Positions 28,781-37,665 of a stretch of 64,000 nt of DNA are shown piece by piece. The stretch's first letter is position 1. Each line of letters opens with the position of its first letter. Location of the stretch: assembly GCF_005405065.1 (NCBI RefSeq), contig NZ_BJDI01000017.1, positions 1 through 64,000 of the forward strand. The letters run 5' to 3'. The stretch comes from Lactiplantibacillus nangangensis (GTDB lineage: Bacteria > Bacillota > Bacilli > Lactobacillales > Lactobacillaceae). The position numbers and the translations under genes were made by a program. The notes under the pieces were generated by a model. The model did not search any database. It was not told the origin of the DNA and worked only from the letters and a program-made list of their open reading frames with translations.

Positions 28781-28894
28781 AGCGATCCCCTCCAAAATGA
28801 ATTTAACTAATATTGTGAAATGATGAATTAATTGTAACATGAGTTAACTAACCAACGGAACCCCTTTTAGATAACTATTTAGGCACTGATGAGA

Positions 28895-28930
28895 CTAAAA
28901 AAGAGCTAACCATTTAAAACAGTTAGCTCA
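28895..28930 (-). terminator. Terminator of the dehydrogenase/ETF fusion gene
   Basis: GAGCTAAC pairs with GTTAGCTC around a loop, followed on the minus strand by TTTTTT. It separates the fusion gene from the downstream flavoprotein gene. Confidence 0.9.
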
Positions 28931-28949
28931 TCATTCACAATATTAACGT

Positions 28950-30554
28950 TTAATTCAATGCTGCAATCATGCCAGTTAAGAAGTCCGTTGCGGTACCGAC
29001 AAAGGCTTGTTGAGAAACTTTAAAGATCGGTGCCTTTTCATCTGGATTGACTGATAAAATATGTTGGGCCCCGGCCATACCTAACACGTATTGTTCCGCG
29101 CCAGAGATGCCGATATTGATGATCACTTCTGGCGTGACCGTAGCGCCATCGATGCCAATTAACTGTTCCAAACTAAATTGTTCCAACTTAGTCAGTGGTT
29201 GGGTTACCGCAATCGCTGCCCCAATCCACTTCGCCAGTTGCTGGGCTTGTAGCAGTGTCGCTGGTTCAAGCGCCCCTTGACCGAGGGCAATAATGCGCTT
29301 TGCATTTTTAATGGACCCGACATTGACGGGGACTTCTTCCGTCAAACGCAAGTCTTTAACCACACGGTGCAAACTGGAAACTTGAATCCGTTTTGCCACC
29401 GCCACTGGCTGGTCCGCCGTCAACGGTTCCGTATGAGTCAAACCGAGCGCCTGCTGCCCAATTTGGCGTTGCAATTGGGTTAATGTCCCCGTCACTAACG
29501 ACAAGGCCTGAGCCTCACCGGCTAATTGCGTCAGTGGCAGTGCCGTCGTCGCCGCAATACCACCCAGTAACTGACTAGCTTGCTGCACAATGGCACCACT
29601 ATGCTCACTTCCTGTCACTGCGGCCATGGTCGCGGCAACTTCAAAATCTTGTTTTTGATCGACTTGTCGGGCGGCATCCCAAGTTAACAATTCATTGACG
29701 CGTAACTTGGTTGCGAGTATACCAGCTTGTTGTTGAATGCTAGTATCGGCATTTAATAGCCCTTTGCCTAACGTCCGTTCACGCGTATAGCGTTTGACGA
29801 TCGCCATGGTTCGTTGACCAATTCCAACACTGATCGCGCCAATGAAGATTCTGGCTAAAGCATTAATATGCCGCGCAATGGTCAGACCTTGCCCTTGATA
29901 GCCTAGTAGTTGGTTTTTTTCTGCTTGGACACCATTCAAACGCAACGTTGCCATCGGCACAGCCGGTAAGCCGGCCAATGAGACTGGCGCCAATAAACGT
30001 AGACCAGTCTGATCAGCTGGAATGACAAACTGTAAACTGTTTTCGCGTAGCGTCTTCGCCAAGACAATATAGGCCGCTGCCTGACCACCATTGAGGACGA
30101 AAGTCTTGTCACCAACGAGCGACCAACGATCATCCGCCTGTTTGGACGCACTACACTGAATGGCATCATGACCACCACCGTCCGGCTCAGTTACTGCCAG
30201 TGCGAGTGGTTGGGCCTTCGCCGCTTGTAGCGTTTCGGCAAATTGAGCGGGCTGGCTATATAGCGTTAATGCCGTTGCCGCAACCCACGTTCCGGCAAGC
30301 GTTAATGCGGCACTCACTGACCCTTGCGCAATTGCCGTAATCGCAATAACTTGTTCGGTCAGACTCGCCCCCAGTCCGAACGGTTTTGCTAAACCCAGTT
30401 CCGGCAAGTCCTCATTGACGAGCAACTGATAAATTTCGGTGCTAGCTTGTTGTCCTTGTGCCAGCTGTGCATCAAAAGGAGCTAACTTTTCTTGACTAAA
30501 TTTAGTTAACTGCTGCCATAATGCTTGCTGTTCTGGCGTCAATTGTAACTTCAT
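28950..30554 (-). CDS. Acyl-CoA dehydrogenase-like protein fused to ETF-alpha domain
   Basis: A 534-aa fusion. Residues about 1-385 follow the acyl-CoA dehydrogenase fold (TEPDGGGHD mid-domain; RYTRERTLGKG in the C-terminal helical domain). Residues about 420-534 match the FAD-binding C-terminal domain of electron-transfer flavoprotein alpha (INIGISGAEQYVLGM, VNPDEKAPIFKV). The family catalytic Glu in EGTSEIQ appears replaced by Thr (LVTGTLTQLQ), so ordinary acyl-CoA oxidation is doubtful. ATG at 30554 follows GAGG by 8 nt; the longer frame reaches into the TetR terminator. Neighbouring gene is the flavolipoprotein. Function unknown; an electron-transfer or reductase role is possible. Confidence 0.82.
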   Translation of the reverse strand: MKLQLTPEQQALWQQLTKFSQEKLAPFDAQLAQGQQASTEIYQLLVNEDLPELGLAKPFGLGASLTEQVIAITAIAQGSVSAALTLAGTWVAATALTLYSQPAQFAETLQAAKAQPLALAVTEPDGGGHDAIQCSASKQADDRWSLVGDKTFVLNGGQAAAYIVLAKTLRENSLQFVIPADQTGLRLLAPVSLAGLPAVPMATLRLNGVQAEKNQLLGYQGQGLTIARHINALARIFIGAISVGIGQRTMAIVKRYTRERTLGKGLLNADTSIQQQAGILATKLRVNELLTWDAARQVDQKQDFEVAATMAAVTGSEHSGAIVQQASQLLGGIAATTALPLTQLAGEAQALSLVTGTLTQLQRQIGQQALGLTHTEPLTADQPVAVAKRIQVSSLHRVVKDLRLTEEVPVNVGSIKNAKRIIALGQGALEPATLLQAQQLAKWIGAAIAVTQPLTKLEQFSLEQLIGIDGATVTPEVIINIGISGAEQYVLGMAGAQHILSVNPDEKAPIFKVSQQAFVGTATDFLTGMIAALN

Positions 30555-30604
30555 CCCCGCGACCTCACTTAATCGATTTACTAGCTCTAATTTAACACAA
30601 TTCA

Positions 30605-30637
30605 ACAAAAAAGGCGGTGACAATCGCCACCACCCTT
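30605..30637 (-). terminator. Terminator of the ABC-TetR operon
   Basis: On the minus strand GGTGG...CCGCC (with one G-U) followed by TTTTTT, between tetR and the fusion gene. Confidence 0.7.
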
Positions 30638-30640
30638 GAC

Positions 30641-31285
30641 CTATTCAGGTTGAATAAACCCATTTTCTAAAATCGTCATATATTTCTTCGCCAAATCGAC
30701 GACCCATTGGGCATCCTGCATCGTTTCGACGTCCGGTGTTGTCTGCATATGCGCTTTAAATTCTGCAAAAATCTGATTATAAACACCCATAATTAAGCTA
30801 ACAACCGTATCGCGATCAACTTCTGGTCGTAACGGTAAGCGGTCCACAATCTGGCCAATCATGACTTGTGAGACCTTCAAACTCTGCGTATACAAGGCCT
30901 GCATTTCGCCTTGAATTTTAGCTGGCAATTTATCAACGTTACCGTACGCGTTAATCATTAGCCGCATTTCATCGGGGTGTTGCCGACCAAATTCACTCTT
31001 ATATTTCGTACTTCGAACGACCAGCGTAACGAGATCGTCTGGAATCTCAAACGCTTTCGGATTAACTTCAGCCTTAATTCGTTCCGTTGCGGCCACGACC
31101 GTCTGAAAGTATAACCGTTGTTTACTCCCATAGTAATGGAAGATCAGTCCCTTGGAAACCTCAGCGTTTTTGGCGATTGCTTCGGTCTTTGCCGCGGTAT
31201 AACCCTGACTCGCAAACTCATGCGTTGCAGCGGCCATGATGCGTTTAACTTTTTCGGGATCTTTGGGGGTATTTTCCCGTACCAT
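30641..31285 (-). CDS. TetR-family regulator
   Basis: A 214-aa TetR regulator. The N-terminal domain holds the helix-turn-helix (TEAIAKNAEVSKGLIFHYYGSK) and the remaining helical domain would bind a ligand. It is the third gene of an ABC exporter operon (ATPase, permease, regulator) with an AAAGGAAG site 7 nt before its ATG. The tandem palindromes in the operon promoter (34046-34076) are its probable operator, giving autoregulation and export induction by a toxic compound. Confidence 0.9.
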   Translation of the reverse strand: MVRENTPKDPEKVKRIMAAATHEFASQGYTAAKTEAIAKNAEVSKGLIFHYYGSKQRLYFQTVVAATERIKAEVNPKAFEIPDDLVTLVVRSTKYKSEFGRQHPDEMRLMINAYGNVDKLPAKIQGEMQALYTQSLKVSQVMIGQIVDRLPLRPEVDRDTVVSLIMGVYNQIFAEFKAHMQTTPDVETMQDAQWVVDLAKKYMTILENGFIQPE

Positions 31286-31303
31286 TGCCCGACTTCCTTT
31301 CTG

Positions 31304-32920
31304 CTACTGCGCCAAATCACGATGACGATAGCCAAGACTTGCTACCACCAATATTAGCACAGTTAGCGCCAGCAACCACCAGTTGGTTGACCAATCAATG
31401 GCGTGCAACGGTACTTTATTGACAAAGCCGAGTGGGGTTAACTTTTTCGCCCAAGTTGGCAACTTGATCAAGGCGCCTAAATATAGTGAGAAGAACCCAT
31501 AGAGTACCCAGACCCAGGCTAAAACCCGCCATTTTGGTAGCCAGCCCGCTAAGAAGCTGGCGAAGGCAATCATGACTAGCATGGCCGGAACATAGGCCAA
31601 TAGCACATGCCAGTATGTGAGCCATTTAATCGGATCACTCATCACAACGGCGCCGGTTAAATACATCCCGCCGAAACCAGCAAAGGCGACTAGGATCGCT
31701 TCGACCAAGGCAAAACCCGTATAACTGCCCCAAACTTGCCAACGCGACGTCGCCGTTGCGTACAGTTGATGCAAATAGCCCTTGTTTTCGTCACTAACAA
31801 GTTTCAGCATCGTTTGCACAGCTGGAATTAAAGCCACGATTACGACGACGATGGCGAGGACGGCGATGAAGTTTTTAACAATCACCCGATTAGCTGCCGC
31901 CAATGCCGTTGCCCCTAAAAGTTGCTTGATCATCGGGTTACTTTTGGCCAAATCACCAATCGTATTAAAGATTGACCCATACGACGCGCCTAAGACAAAG
32001 CTCCCAACCAGCCAAGCAATCACTGTTGTGCGAGAGTTGCGCCACAGCAGACTTAATGGCCCCCGTAATAGTGGTGACGCGGTTGGTCGGCCTTGCCGAG
32101 TCGCTAAGAAACCTGCCCCGAGATCACGTTTCCAATTCAACCCAGCCGCGGCAATCGCCACGACCATGCCTAGTAACAGTATCCAGAGCACTGGTAGCCA
32201 ATCATTATGTTGATAAATACTGAGCTTTTCAATCCAGCCAAATGGGATCCACCAAGTGAGCTTCGGATTGCTGACATCCGTCCCCATCCGGGCAATATAC
32301 ATGATCCCGAAGATGGCATAACTGAGCATGGTGGTCTCGCCGGCATTGTCAGCCAGCTGTGCAACGAGCAAGGTCAACATACCAAACAACCAGCCCATTG
32401 CCGCTAGACCGGCACCAATCAACCAATTTCCGGTCGTGTTAGCCCCCGGCATCCCAGCAACTTGCAACCCTGCGCCGAATAACAGCCCAATCACAACGTT
32501 TAGCCCAGTCAATTCAACGATACCCGCTGTTAACGGCGCCAAGCGACCCACTGAATGTGCGCGGACTAATTCTAATAGACCATCATCTTCTTCACCACGT
32601 GTCGTAGCGACGGCCAACATAATATTCATGATAATCATGACCATTGCCATGAAAACAACCATTTCGGTAGCAAAAATCTTAGCCGTCGTATACGGTGCTT
32701 TGGCCGTGAACGCCCCAAATAAGGAGATCATTGCGGGCGTTTTCAGGGTGACAACAACCGAATCGATGGCCTTTTGTGTGCTGTAAATACCATCAAATTT
32801 AGCCGCAATCGCGGTAAATAAGCCGGCCAAAGCCAGCGTCCAAATGAGGATTTTCGTCCAATCGCGTTTTAAATTTAGCCGGATCAGTAATCCGGTCCGT
32901 GTCAATAATTGTTCTGACAT
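31304..32920 (-). CDS. ABC-2 type exporter permease
   Basis: A 538-aa permease with about twelve hydrophobic segments, of the large polyketide-antibiotic exporter type (tetronasin-like, two permease halves in one chain). It partners with the ATPase encoded upstream. ATG at 32920 is chosen: it lies 7 bp after the ATPase stop with GGGAAGTGAG in front. Upstream in-frame starts would overlap the ATPase gene. Exported compound unknown; drug or antimicrobial efflux is likely. Confidence 0.87.
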   Translation of the reverse strand: MSEQLLTRTGLLIRLNLKRDWTKILIWTLALAGLFTAIAAKFDGIYSTQKAIDSVVVTLKTPAMISLFGAFTAKAPYTTAKIFATEMVVFMAMVMIIMNIMLAVATTRGEEDDGLLELVRAHSVGRLAPLTAGIVELTGLNVVIGLLFGAGLQVAGMPGANTTGNWLIGAGLAAMGWLFGMLTLLVAQLADNAGETTMLSYAIFGIMYIARMGTDVSNPKLTWWIPFGWIEKLSIYQHNDWLPVLWILLLGMVVAIAAAGLNWKRDLGAGFLATRQGRPTASPLLRGPLSLLWRNSRTTVIAWLVGSFVLGASYGSIFNTIGDLAKSNPMIKQLLGATALAAANRVIVKNFIAVLAIVVVIVALIPAVQTMLKLVSDENKGYLHQLYATATSRWQVWGSYTGFALVEAILVAFAGFGGMYLTGAVVMSDPIKWLTYWHVLLAYVPAMLVMIAFASFLAGWLPKWRVLAWVWVLYGFFSLYLGALIKLPTWAKKLTPLGFVNKVPLHAIDWSTNWWLLALTVLILVVASLGYRHRDLAQ

Positions 32921-32927
32921 CGTCGAC

Positions 32928-33854
32928 TCACTTCCCATCGTTGGCCCGCGCATCGTTTGGTGATTCATAATAACGCATGAACAGGTCTTCCAAAGTTGGT
33001 GGGGTACTCGTCAAAGTGACTAATTGTTGCGCCGTCAAGTAGCTCATCACTGCCGATAACTGGTCCGCGTCAACCGCCAAACTCATGTGATTTTCACCGT
33101 GCTTACTCGTTAGCCCATGCACCCCCGGTAAACTTGCCAATTTCGTCAACGGTTGGACCGTTTGCACCTCAATCGTCGTCCGTGTCAAATGACGCATCTC
33201 AGCTAAGGTCCCCGTTTCCACGATCGTCCCTTCACGAATGATGCCAATTCGATCACACATTTTTTCAACTTCCGATAAAATGTGACTCGATAGAAGAACG
33301 CTCTTGCCTTGCGCTTTAAGTTGCAGCACATGTTCTTGGAACGTTTGCTCGTTCAACGGATCCAGTCCGGAAGTGGGTTCGTCAAAAATGTAAAAATCAG
33401 CTGGCGTGGAAAAAGCCGCAATCAACGCGACTTTTTGCCGATTACCTTTCGAATACGTCCGTGCCTTCTTACGAGGATCTAACCCAAATTCTTTGATCAA
33501 CGCATCCGTCGTCGCAGAATGTTTAGCCCCGTTCATTTTTAAGAAGAGGTCAATAATTTCACCACCGCTTAAATTCGGCCACAAATAAACGTCCCCCGGC
33601 ACATACGCAATGCGTCGATGAATCGCGACACTCTTTTGCCAGACATCTTGACCAAAAATCGTCGCGGACCCGCCACTGGCTTTAAGAATACCAAGTAGCA
33701 CCCGAATCGTCGTCGATTTACCCGCGCCATTCGGACCAATAAACCCAAACACTTCGCCCGGATAAATTTCAAAATCAATATTTTTCAACGCTTGGAACTT
33801 GCCAAAGCGTTTTTGTAAATGTGAGATCTTTAGTAGTGGTGCTGTCGTTGCCAT
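32928..33854 (-). CDS. ABC exporter ATPase
   Basis: A 308-aa ABC-2 exporter ATPase. Walker A GPNGAGKST, signature YSKGNRQKV (a usual variant for this class) and Walker B YIFDEPTSGLDP are intact. The C-terminal part has the extra domain seen in CcmA-type drug exporters. Strong AGGAGG site. First gene of the ATPase-permease-tetR operon, with a structured 5-prime leader of about 170 nt. Confidence 0.92.
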   Translation of the reverse strand: MATTAPLLKISHLQKRFGKFQALKNIDFEIYPGEVFGFIGPNGAGKSTTIRVLLGILKASGGSATIFGQDVWQKSVAIHRRIAYVPGDVYLWPNLSGGEIIDLFLKMNGAKHSATTDALIKEFGLDPRKKARTYSKGNRQKVALIAAFSTPADFYIFDEPTSGLDPLNEQTFQEHVLQLKAQGKSVLLSSHILSEVEKMCDRIGIIREGTIVETGTLAEMRHLTRTTIEVQTVQPLTKLASLPGVHGLTSKHGENHMSLAVDADQLSAVMSYLTAQQLVTLTSTPPTLEDLFMRYYESPNDARANDGK

Positions 33855-33873
33855 TTTAAATTCCTCCTAGAGT

Positions 33874-33978
33874 GTGAGCCAAAGCGGGTTGCTGACGAGC
33901 ATTGCCTAGCTATCACCGAATGCGTTTTTGGCATTTGGTGATAGCGTAGCAAGCGGAACCAGCAGCTTTGGCGAACAC
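33874..33978 (-). other. Long structured hairpin in the exporter leader
   Basis: GCCAAAGC (33878-33885) pairs with GCTTTGGC (33965-33972), and inside it GCTATCACC (33909-33917) pairs with GGTGATAGC (33937-33945) and ATGC with GCAT. GTGT/ACAC extends the base. The roughly 100-nt element lies between the operon promoter and the ATPase ribosome site, so it would be in the mRNA leader. Unlike families A and B in sequence; seen only once here. Confidence 0.7.
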
Positions 33979-34032
33979 GTTTCAACCATAAAAACTCACC
34001 CGCGCACACTCAGATTTTCTAATGTAAGAGCA

Positions 34033-34076
34033 ATCATAGTCTCTGTTGACTCATAAGTCAATGACTGGCGAGTCAA
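34033..34076 (-). promoter_or_regulatory. Exporter operon promoter with tandem TetR operators
   Basis: On the minus strand TTGACT (34056-34061), 17-bp spacer, TATGAT (34033-34038). Two adjacent palindromes of the form TTGACTnnnnAGTCA (34046-34061 and 34062-34076) cover the -35 box. They are the probable sites of the TetR protein encoded in the operon. Confidence 0.85.
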
Positions 34077-34154
34077 TAAAACAACAAAACTTATCAACAC
34101 CTTTAAAACGTAACATCATCGGCCCTTCAAGCAAGCATAAGTCACTTTAAAAAC

Positions 34155-34185
34155 GCAAAAAAAGCAACGCAATCATCACGCTGCT
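34155..34185 (-). terminator. Terminator of the SDR gene
   Basis: AGCAGCG pairs with CGTTGCT (one G-U) and is followed on the minus strand by seven T. Confidence 0.75.
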
Positions 34186-34196
34186 CCTAAACTACT

Positions 34197-34991
34197 TTAA
34201 AAAATCGTTGGGACCAAGCCACCATCGGCCCGCAACGCTTCACCGGAAAAGCTGCTGGCGAATGGACTTGCCACAAAGACTGCTAAGCGACCAATCTCCT
34301 CAGGCCGAATCAAGCGTTGAATCTGTGAGAGCGGCCGATGATTGATCATAAAGTCGTGTTCCCACTGGTCGGCTGGCAAATCAGAATCGGCGTACATTTC
34401 ATCCAGCATATGTTGCACGCCTTCTGTCAGCGTTGACCCCGGCATGACGGTATTGACCGTTACGTGCGTCCCAACCGTGAGCTTCGACAAGCTCTTAGCC
34501 AACGACAAGTTCATCGACTTCGTCATCGAATATTGTGGCATTTCACCAGACGGCATCACAGCCTCTTCACTAGCGATAAAAATAATCCGGCCAAAATCAG
34601 TCGCTAACATCCCCGGTAAATAGTGCCGTGCCAAGCGGTTACCCGACAAAACATTCACTTTAAAGAACCGTTCCCAAGTGGCATCGTCAATCGCATCATA
34701 AGCCATTGGCGCAAAGATTCCCATGTTATTCACCAGCACATCCACGGTCGGAACCAGTTCGAAAAGCTGCTTGGCAGCCGTTGGATCACTCACATCAAAT
34801 GGCGCTGCCACCGGCCGGGTTTCTGAATAAGCCGCAGCGAACTCGGCGACCACCGCGTTGACCGTTTCAGCTCGCCGACCATTAATGACCACATCGGCCC
34901 CTTCTTTCGCAAAAGCTGCCGCAATCGCGCGTCCAATCCCTTTAGTCGACCCCGTAACAAGAACTCGTTTATGTGCTAAACCCATTTCCAT
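34197..34991 (-). CDS. Short-chain dehydrogenase/reductase
   Basis: A 264-aa classical SDR using NAD(P)H. Cofactor motif TGSTKGIG near the N-terminus, NNMG structural motif (variant of NNAG), and the catalytic Ser with YSMTK (Tyr and Lys). The C-terminal region RADGGLV is typical. The ATG at 34991 follows GGAGG by 8 nt; the frame extends to 35006 where the ATG itself overlaps the ribosome site. Single-gene unit; substrate unknown. Confidence 0.9.
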   Translation of the reverse strand: MEMGLAHKRVLVTGSTKGIGRAIAAAFAKEGADVVINGRRAETVNAVVAEFAAAYSETRPVAAPFDVSDPTAAKQLFELVPTVDVLVNNMGIFAPMAYDAIDDATWERFFKVNVLSGNRLARHYLPGMLATDFGRIIFIASEEAVMPSGEMPQYSMTKSMNLSLAKSLSKLTVGTHVTVNTVMPGSTLTEGVQHMLDEMYADSDLPADQWEHDFMINHRPLSQIQRLIRPEEIGRLAVFVASPFASSFSGEALRADGGLVPTIF

Positions 34992-35124
34992 GCTAAAATC
35001 CTCCATTCAACTCAATTAGTTGCCTAAGCGTAGCGGTTATCGCTTTAAAACACAACCAAAGTGGCCTAAAAAAACAAGCCTAAGCAGCGTTTGCCTAGAC
35101 TTGTGATTATTGTATGTACGCGTT

Positions 35125-35616
35125 TTATTCCGCGCTTGTTTTCGCATATTCCGCCAAAACGGGTTTAACGTAACGTTCTTCGGCTTGTCGCCGTGCTAAA
35201 ATCGCATCATCCATGTCAGCAAACTGCTGATTTAAAACCAAGTGCCCACGATACATCAACCGTGCGACCCATTTCTGTGAGCAACGATCAAATGAAACCC
35301 CAATCACACCACTACGGTTACGACTGTTTGGTTTCAAACGATCCACGGAAGTGCCTTGGTATAGTGGCAAATTGTCGCTTCGACCCATGTTCTGTCGGGT
35401 CTTAGGATTCTCGAAGATATTCTTACGACTGACGTCTGCACGCAAGCAGCCACAGCTCTTCGTAATCCCTTTACGTAGTCGATAACTATCGACAACCACC
35501 TTACGGCCACATGAACATTGACACAACCAACGGGCATTCCCGTTTGGCGCGCTTTCAGCACGTTCAATGACTGTTAATCGGCTAAATGTCTCGCCAGTTA
35601 AATCTTTTAGTCGCAT
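35125..35616 (-). CDS. Zinc-ribbon and AP2-like DNA-binding protein
   Basis: A 163-aa protein. Residues about 25-65 have a C-x-C-x-CG...SCGCL cysteine cluster. The C-terminal half (RNRSGVIGVSFDRCSQKWVA onward) matches the AP2-like domain found in phage and mobile HNH endonucleases. No HNH catalytic segment is present. The ATG at 35616 follows GAGGTGA by 5 nt. It lies in an AT-rich stretch with no operon partner, suggesting a mobile-element origin. DNA binding is inferred from the fold; no function is established. Confidence 0.75.
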   Translation of the reverse strand: MRLKDLTGETFSRLTVIERAESAPNGNARWLCQCSCGRKVVVDSYRLRKGITKSCGCLRADVSRKNIFENPKTRQNMGRSDNLPLYQGTSVDRLKPNSRNRSGVIGVSFDRCSQKWVARLMYRGHLVLNQQFADMDDAILARRQAEERYVKPVLAEYAKTSAE

Positions 35617-35655
35617 CAAAATCACCTCGATATTTTCTAGTATTCGGTCCCGCAC

Positions 35656-35987
35656 CCGTTACTAATTGAACCTAATTATAATTTATACTGATTTTATGAA
35701 AAAAATATGACGAATACAAAAACATTCATAGTATTATTTATTGATATTTTAATTTAGCGTCAGAATTTAATAAACACTCAACCCATACCGGCTTTGGTCA
35801 TACAATAGAATACTACTATTTTTATTTAATGTCACTTAATATTATTTATATAATAATTATTTAAGAATTATCCTAGCGCCTACAACGCAAAAAGGCGTTC
35901 CCGATAATGCCACGGTCACGCCTACTCATTTTATTAATATTTTTATGATAAAAGTCACAACCAATTCCACATAGCGCTATAGAAACG
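35656..35987. other. AT-rich gap with terminator
   Basis: About 330 bp, markedly AT-rich (runs of ATTATTTATATAATAATTATTT). No gene supported. It ends with a hairpin AGGCGT (35893-35898)/ACGCCT (35918-35923) followed on the minus strand by TTTTTG, a terminator for the DUF2812 genes. Confidence 0.7.
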
Positions 35988-36785
35988 CTATATAAACCAT
36001 CCCAACGGTGCTAATCCCAACCAACTAAGCACATTGACCGTCGTGCCTGCTGGAACTATGGGTTGTAACACTTGCTTAATCTCACTTTCAGAAGCCAAAG
36101 TTTCAAGATCATACCAATATACGCCCTTACGGCTATGTCCCACTAAATGCCAGCGTCCCAATGACTTCAACGCTTCAGTATCTATTTCGGCTTTTAATGG
36201 ACTAATATAGACGTGCATTGTTGGCATCCAAGCGCCATCATATTGTTCTGTCTCACGACGTAAAGTCACGATCTGTTTTTGCAAATTCTTAGCCGTCCAC
36301 GCAAACCGTGCCCCAACAAATAAACCAATTATGGCATACACGCCAATTAGATCAACTTGACGTGAGCTATTAATTGTAAAAACTAAAACACCTAGGAAAA
36401 TAACTCCCAAGAAGAGCGCCAAATTCATCGTATTCATCGCTTTGTCCCGCATTCCCAGCGCAACGTTCAGCCGCATCTGCGGGTCGCCAGGAGACACTTG
36501 CGCTTGTAAGACCGTAGACTGATCACTGCCGGTATAAATCACTTGAACATCTGGTTGCTTGACTCGTACAGTCGCTAACACTTTAAATATTTGTGTTGTA
36601 GCCGTTACTTCTGCCACTAAATCCGTGGGAACATATTCACTGAAGATTCGAAAGTGAGTCTTAACATGTTTAAAATGGTACCAATTTCCCCGAATTTTGC
36701 TCAGTAACCACCCATGCTTAGCCAACCGATTTAACCAATTTAATTCTTGCACAGACCCCTTAATCAAAAATCGATAACGCCACAT
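35988..36785 (-). CDS. DUF2812 membrane protein, copy 2
   Basis: A 265-aa protein of the DUF2812 type. The N-terminal cytosolic part carries the repeated pattern W-L-N-R-L-A-K-H-G-W; two hydrophobic segments lie at about 115-160; the C-terminal part contains LGRWHLVGHSRKGVYWYDLETLAS. It is a tandem paralogue of the gene at 36823-37617 and follows it by 37 bp with a GAGGAAG site. The family is often encoded with PadR regulators, as here. Function unknown. Confidence 0.8.
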   Translation of the reverse strand: MWRYRFLIKGSVQELNWLNRLAKHGWLLSKIRGNWYHFKHVKTHFRIFSEYVPTDLVAEVTATTQIFKVLATVRVKQPDVQVIYTGSDQSTVLQAQVSPGDPQMRLNVALGMRDKAMNTMNLALFLGVIFLGVLVFTINSSRQVDLIGVYAIIGLFVGARFAWTAKNLQKQIVTLRRETEQYDGAWMPTMHVYISPLKAEIDTEALKSLGRWHLVGHSRKGVYWYDLETLASESEIKQVLQPIVPAGTTVNVLSWLGLAPLGWFI

Positions 36786-36822
36786 CTTACCGCTTCCTCA
36801 TAACTTAATTCATTAATTTTAC

Positions 36823-37617
36823 TTAGAAATAACCAATTGGTGCTAGTCCTAATGATGTCATGACCGTTACCGTGACATCGGCTGGCACAATCTTTTTAAC
36901 TGATTGGCGAACTTCCTCATCGCTCGCTAGCGTCTCTAAATCATACCAATAGACATTTTTACCGTGACCCACCAAGTGCCAGTGACCTAGGCTTGCGAGT
37001 TTGTCGGTATCCAAGTCACTCAAAAATGGTTTTAAGAAGACATGCATCGTCGGCCGCCAAGCGCCGTCATAGTTTTGGGTTTCTTGTCGCAATTGACGCG
37101 CAATTCGATGACTATGTGACGACCGCAGCGCTAAGACTGCCGTAATTGTGAGCCAAATTGTGCCGATCCAACTTTGAATTTCATTTGGAATCGCACCATG
37201 CGTGATCAATAGCGCGATAATAATGAATGCTAAACCAACGAAAAAGAACGTATTCATCACATTTAACTGATGACTACGCATCGCTAGAGCAATTTTCAAT
37301 TCCAACGGCGCATTATGTTGCTCGACCCGCGTCTGAGCAACCTCGTCCCGCGTACTGCCGCTATAAACCACTTGGACCGGTGCGACTGCTAATGGCACAC
37401 TAGCCAACACCTGAAAAATTTGGTCATGAGCCGTAGCCATATCGGTCGCAATTTCATTTGGCACGTATTCACTAAAAATCCGATAATGCGCATTGGTCCT
37501 TTTAAAGTCATACCAATTGCCATGGACCTTGGTGATCACCCAGCCCTTTTGCGCCAGGCGATTTAACCAGATCAGTTCCGAAGCCGATCCCTTAATTAAC
37601 GTTCGATAACGTCGCAT
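36823..37617 (-). CDS. DUF2812 membrane protein, copy 1
   Basis: A 264-aa DUF2812 protein paralogous to the downstream gene, with the same N-terminal LNRLAQKGW pattern, two central hydrophobic segments and a conserved C-terminal LGHWHLVGHGKNVYWYDLE. The ATG at 37617 is used: GGGGAG lies 8 nt before it, whereas the GTG three codons upstream is too close to that site. Middle gene of a padR-DUF2812-DUF2812 unit. Function unknown. Confidence 0.8.
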   Translation of the reverse strand: MRRYRTLIKGSASELIWLNRLAQKGWVITKVHGNWYDFKRTNAHYRIFSEYVPNEIATDMATAHDQIFQVLASVPLAVAPVQVVYSGSTRDEVAQTRVEQHNAPLELKIALAMRSHQLNVMNTFFFVGLAFIIIALLITHGAIPNEIQSWIGTIWLTITAVLALRSSHSHRIARQLRQETQNYDGAWRPTMHVFLKPFLSDLDTDKLASLGHWHLVGHGKNVYWYDLETLASDEEVRQSVKKIVPADVTVTVMTSLGLAPIGYF

Positions 37618-37665
37618 TCCAAACACTCCCCATCAAATCGAACTAGTCTCCCCCTAGTTCGATCA

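Noticed and set aside
28413-28823. Open frame of 136 codons opposite the flavolipoprotein gene
   Set aside because: Antisense to a conserved FAD-binding region; no promoter or ribosome site.
31782-32213. Open frame of 143 codons opposite the exporter permease
   Set aside because: Shadow frame of a membrane protein gene with no ribosome site; the permease has strong family features.
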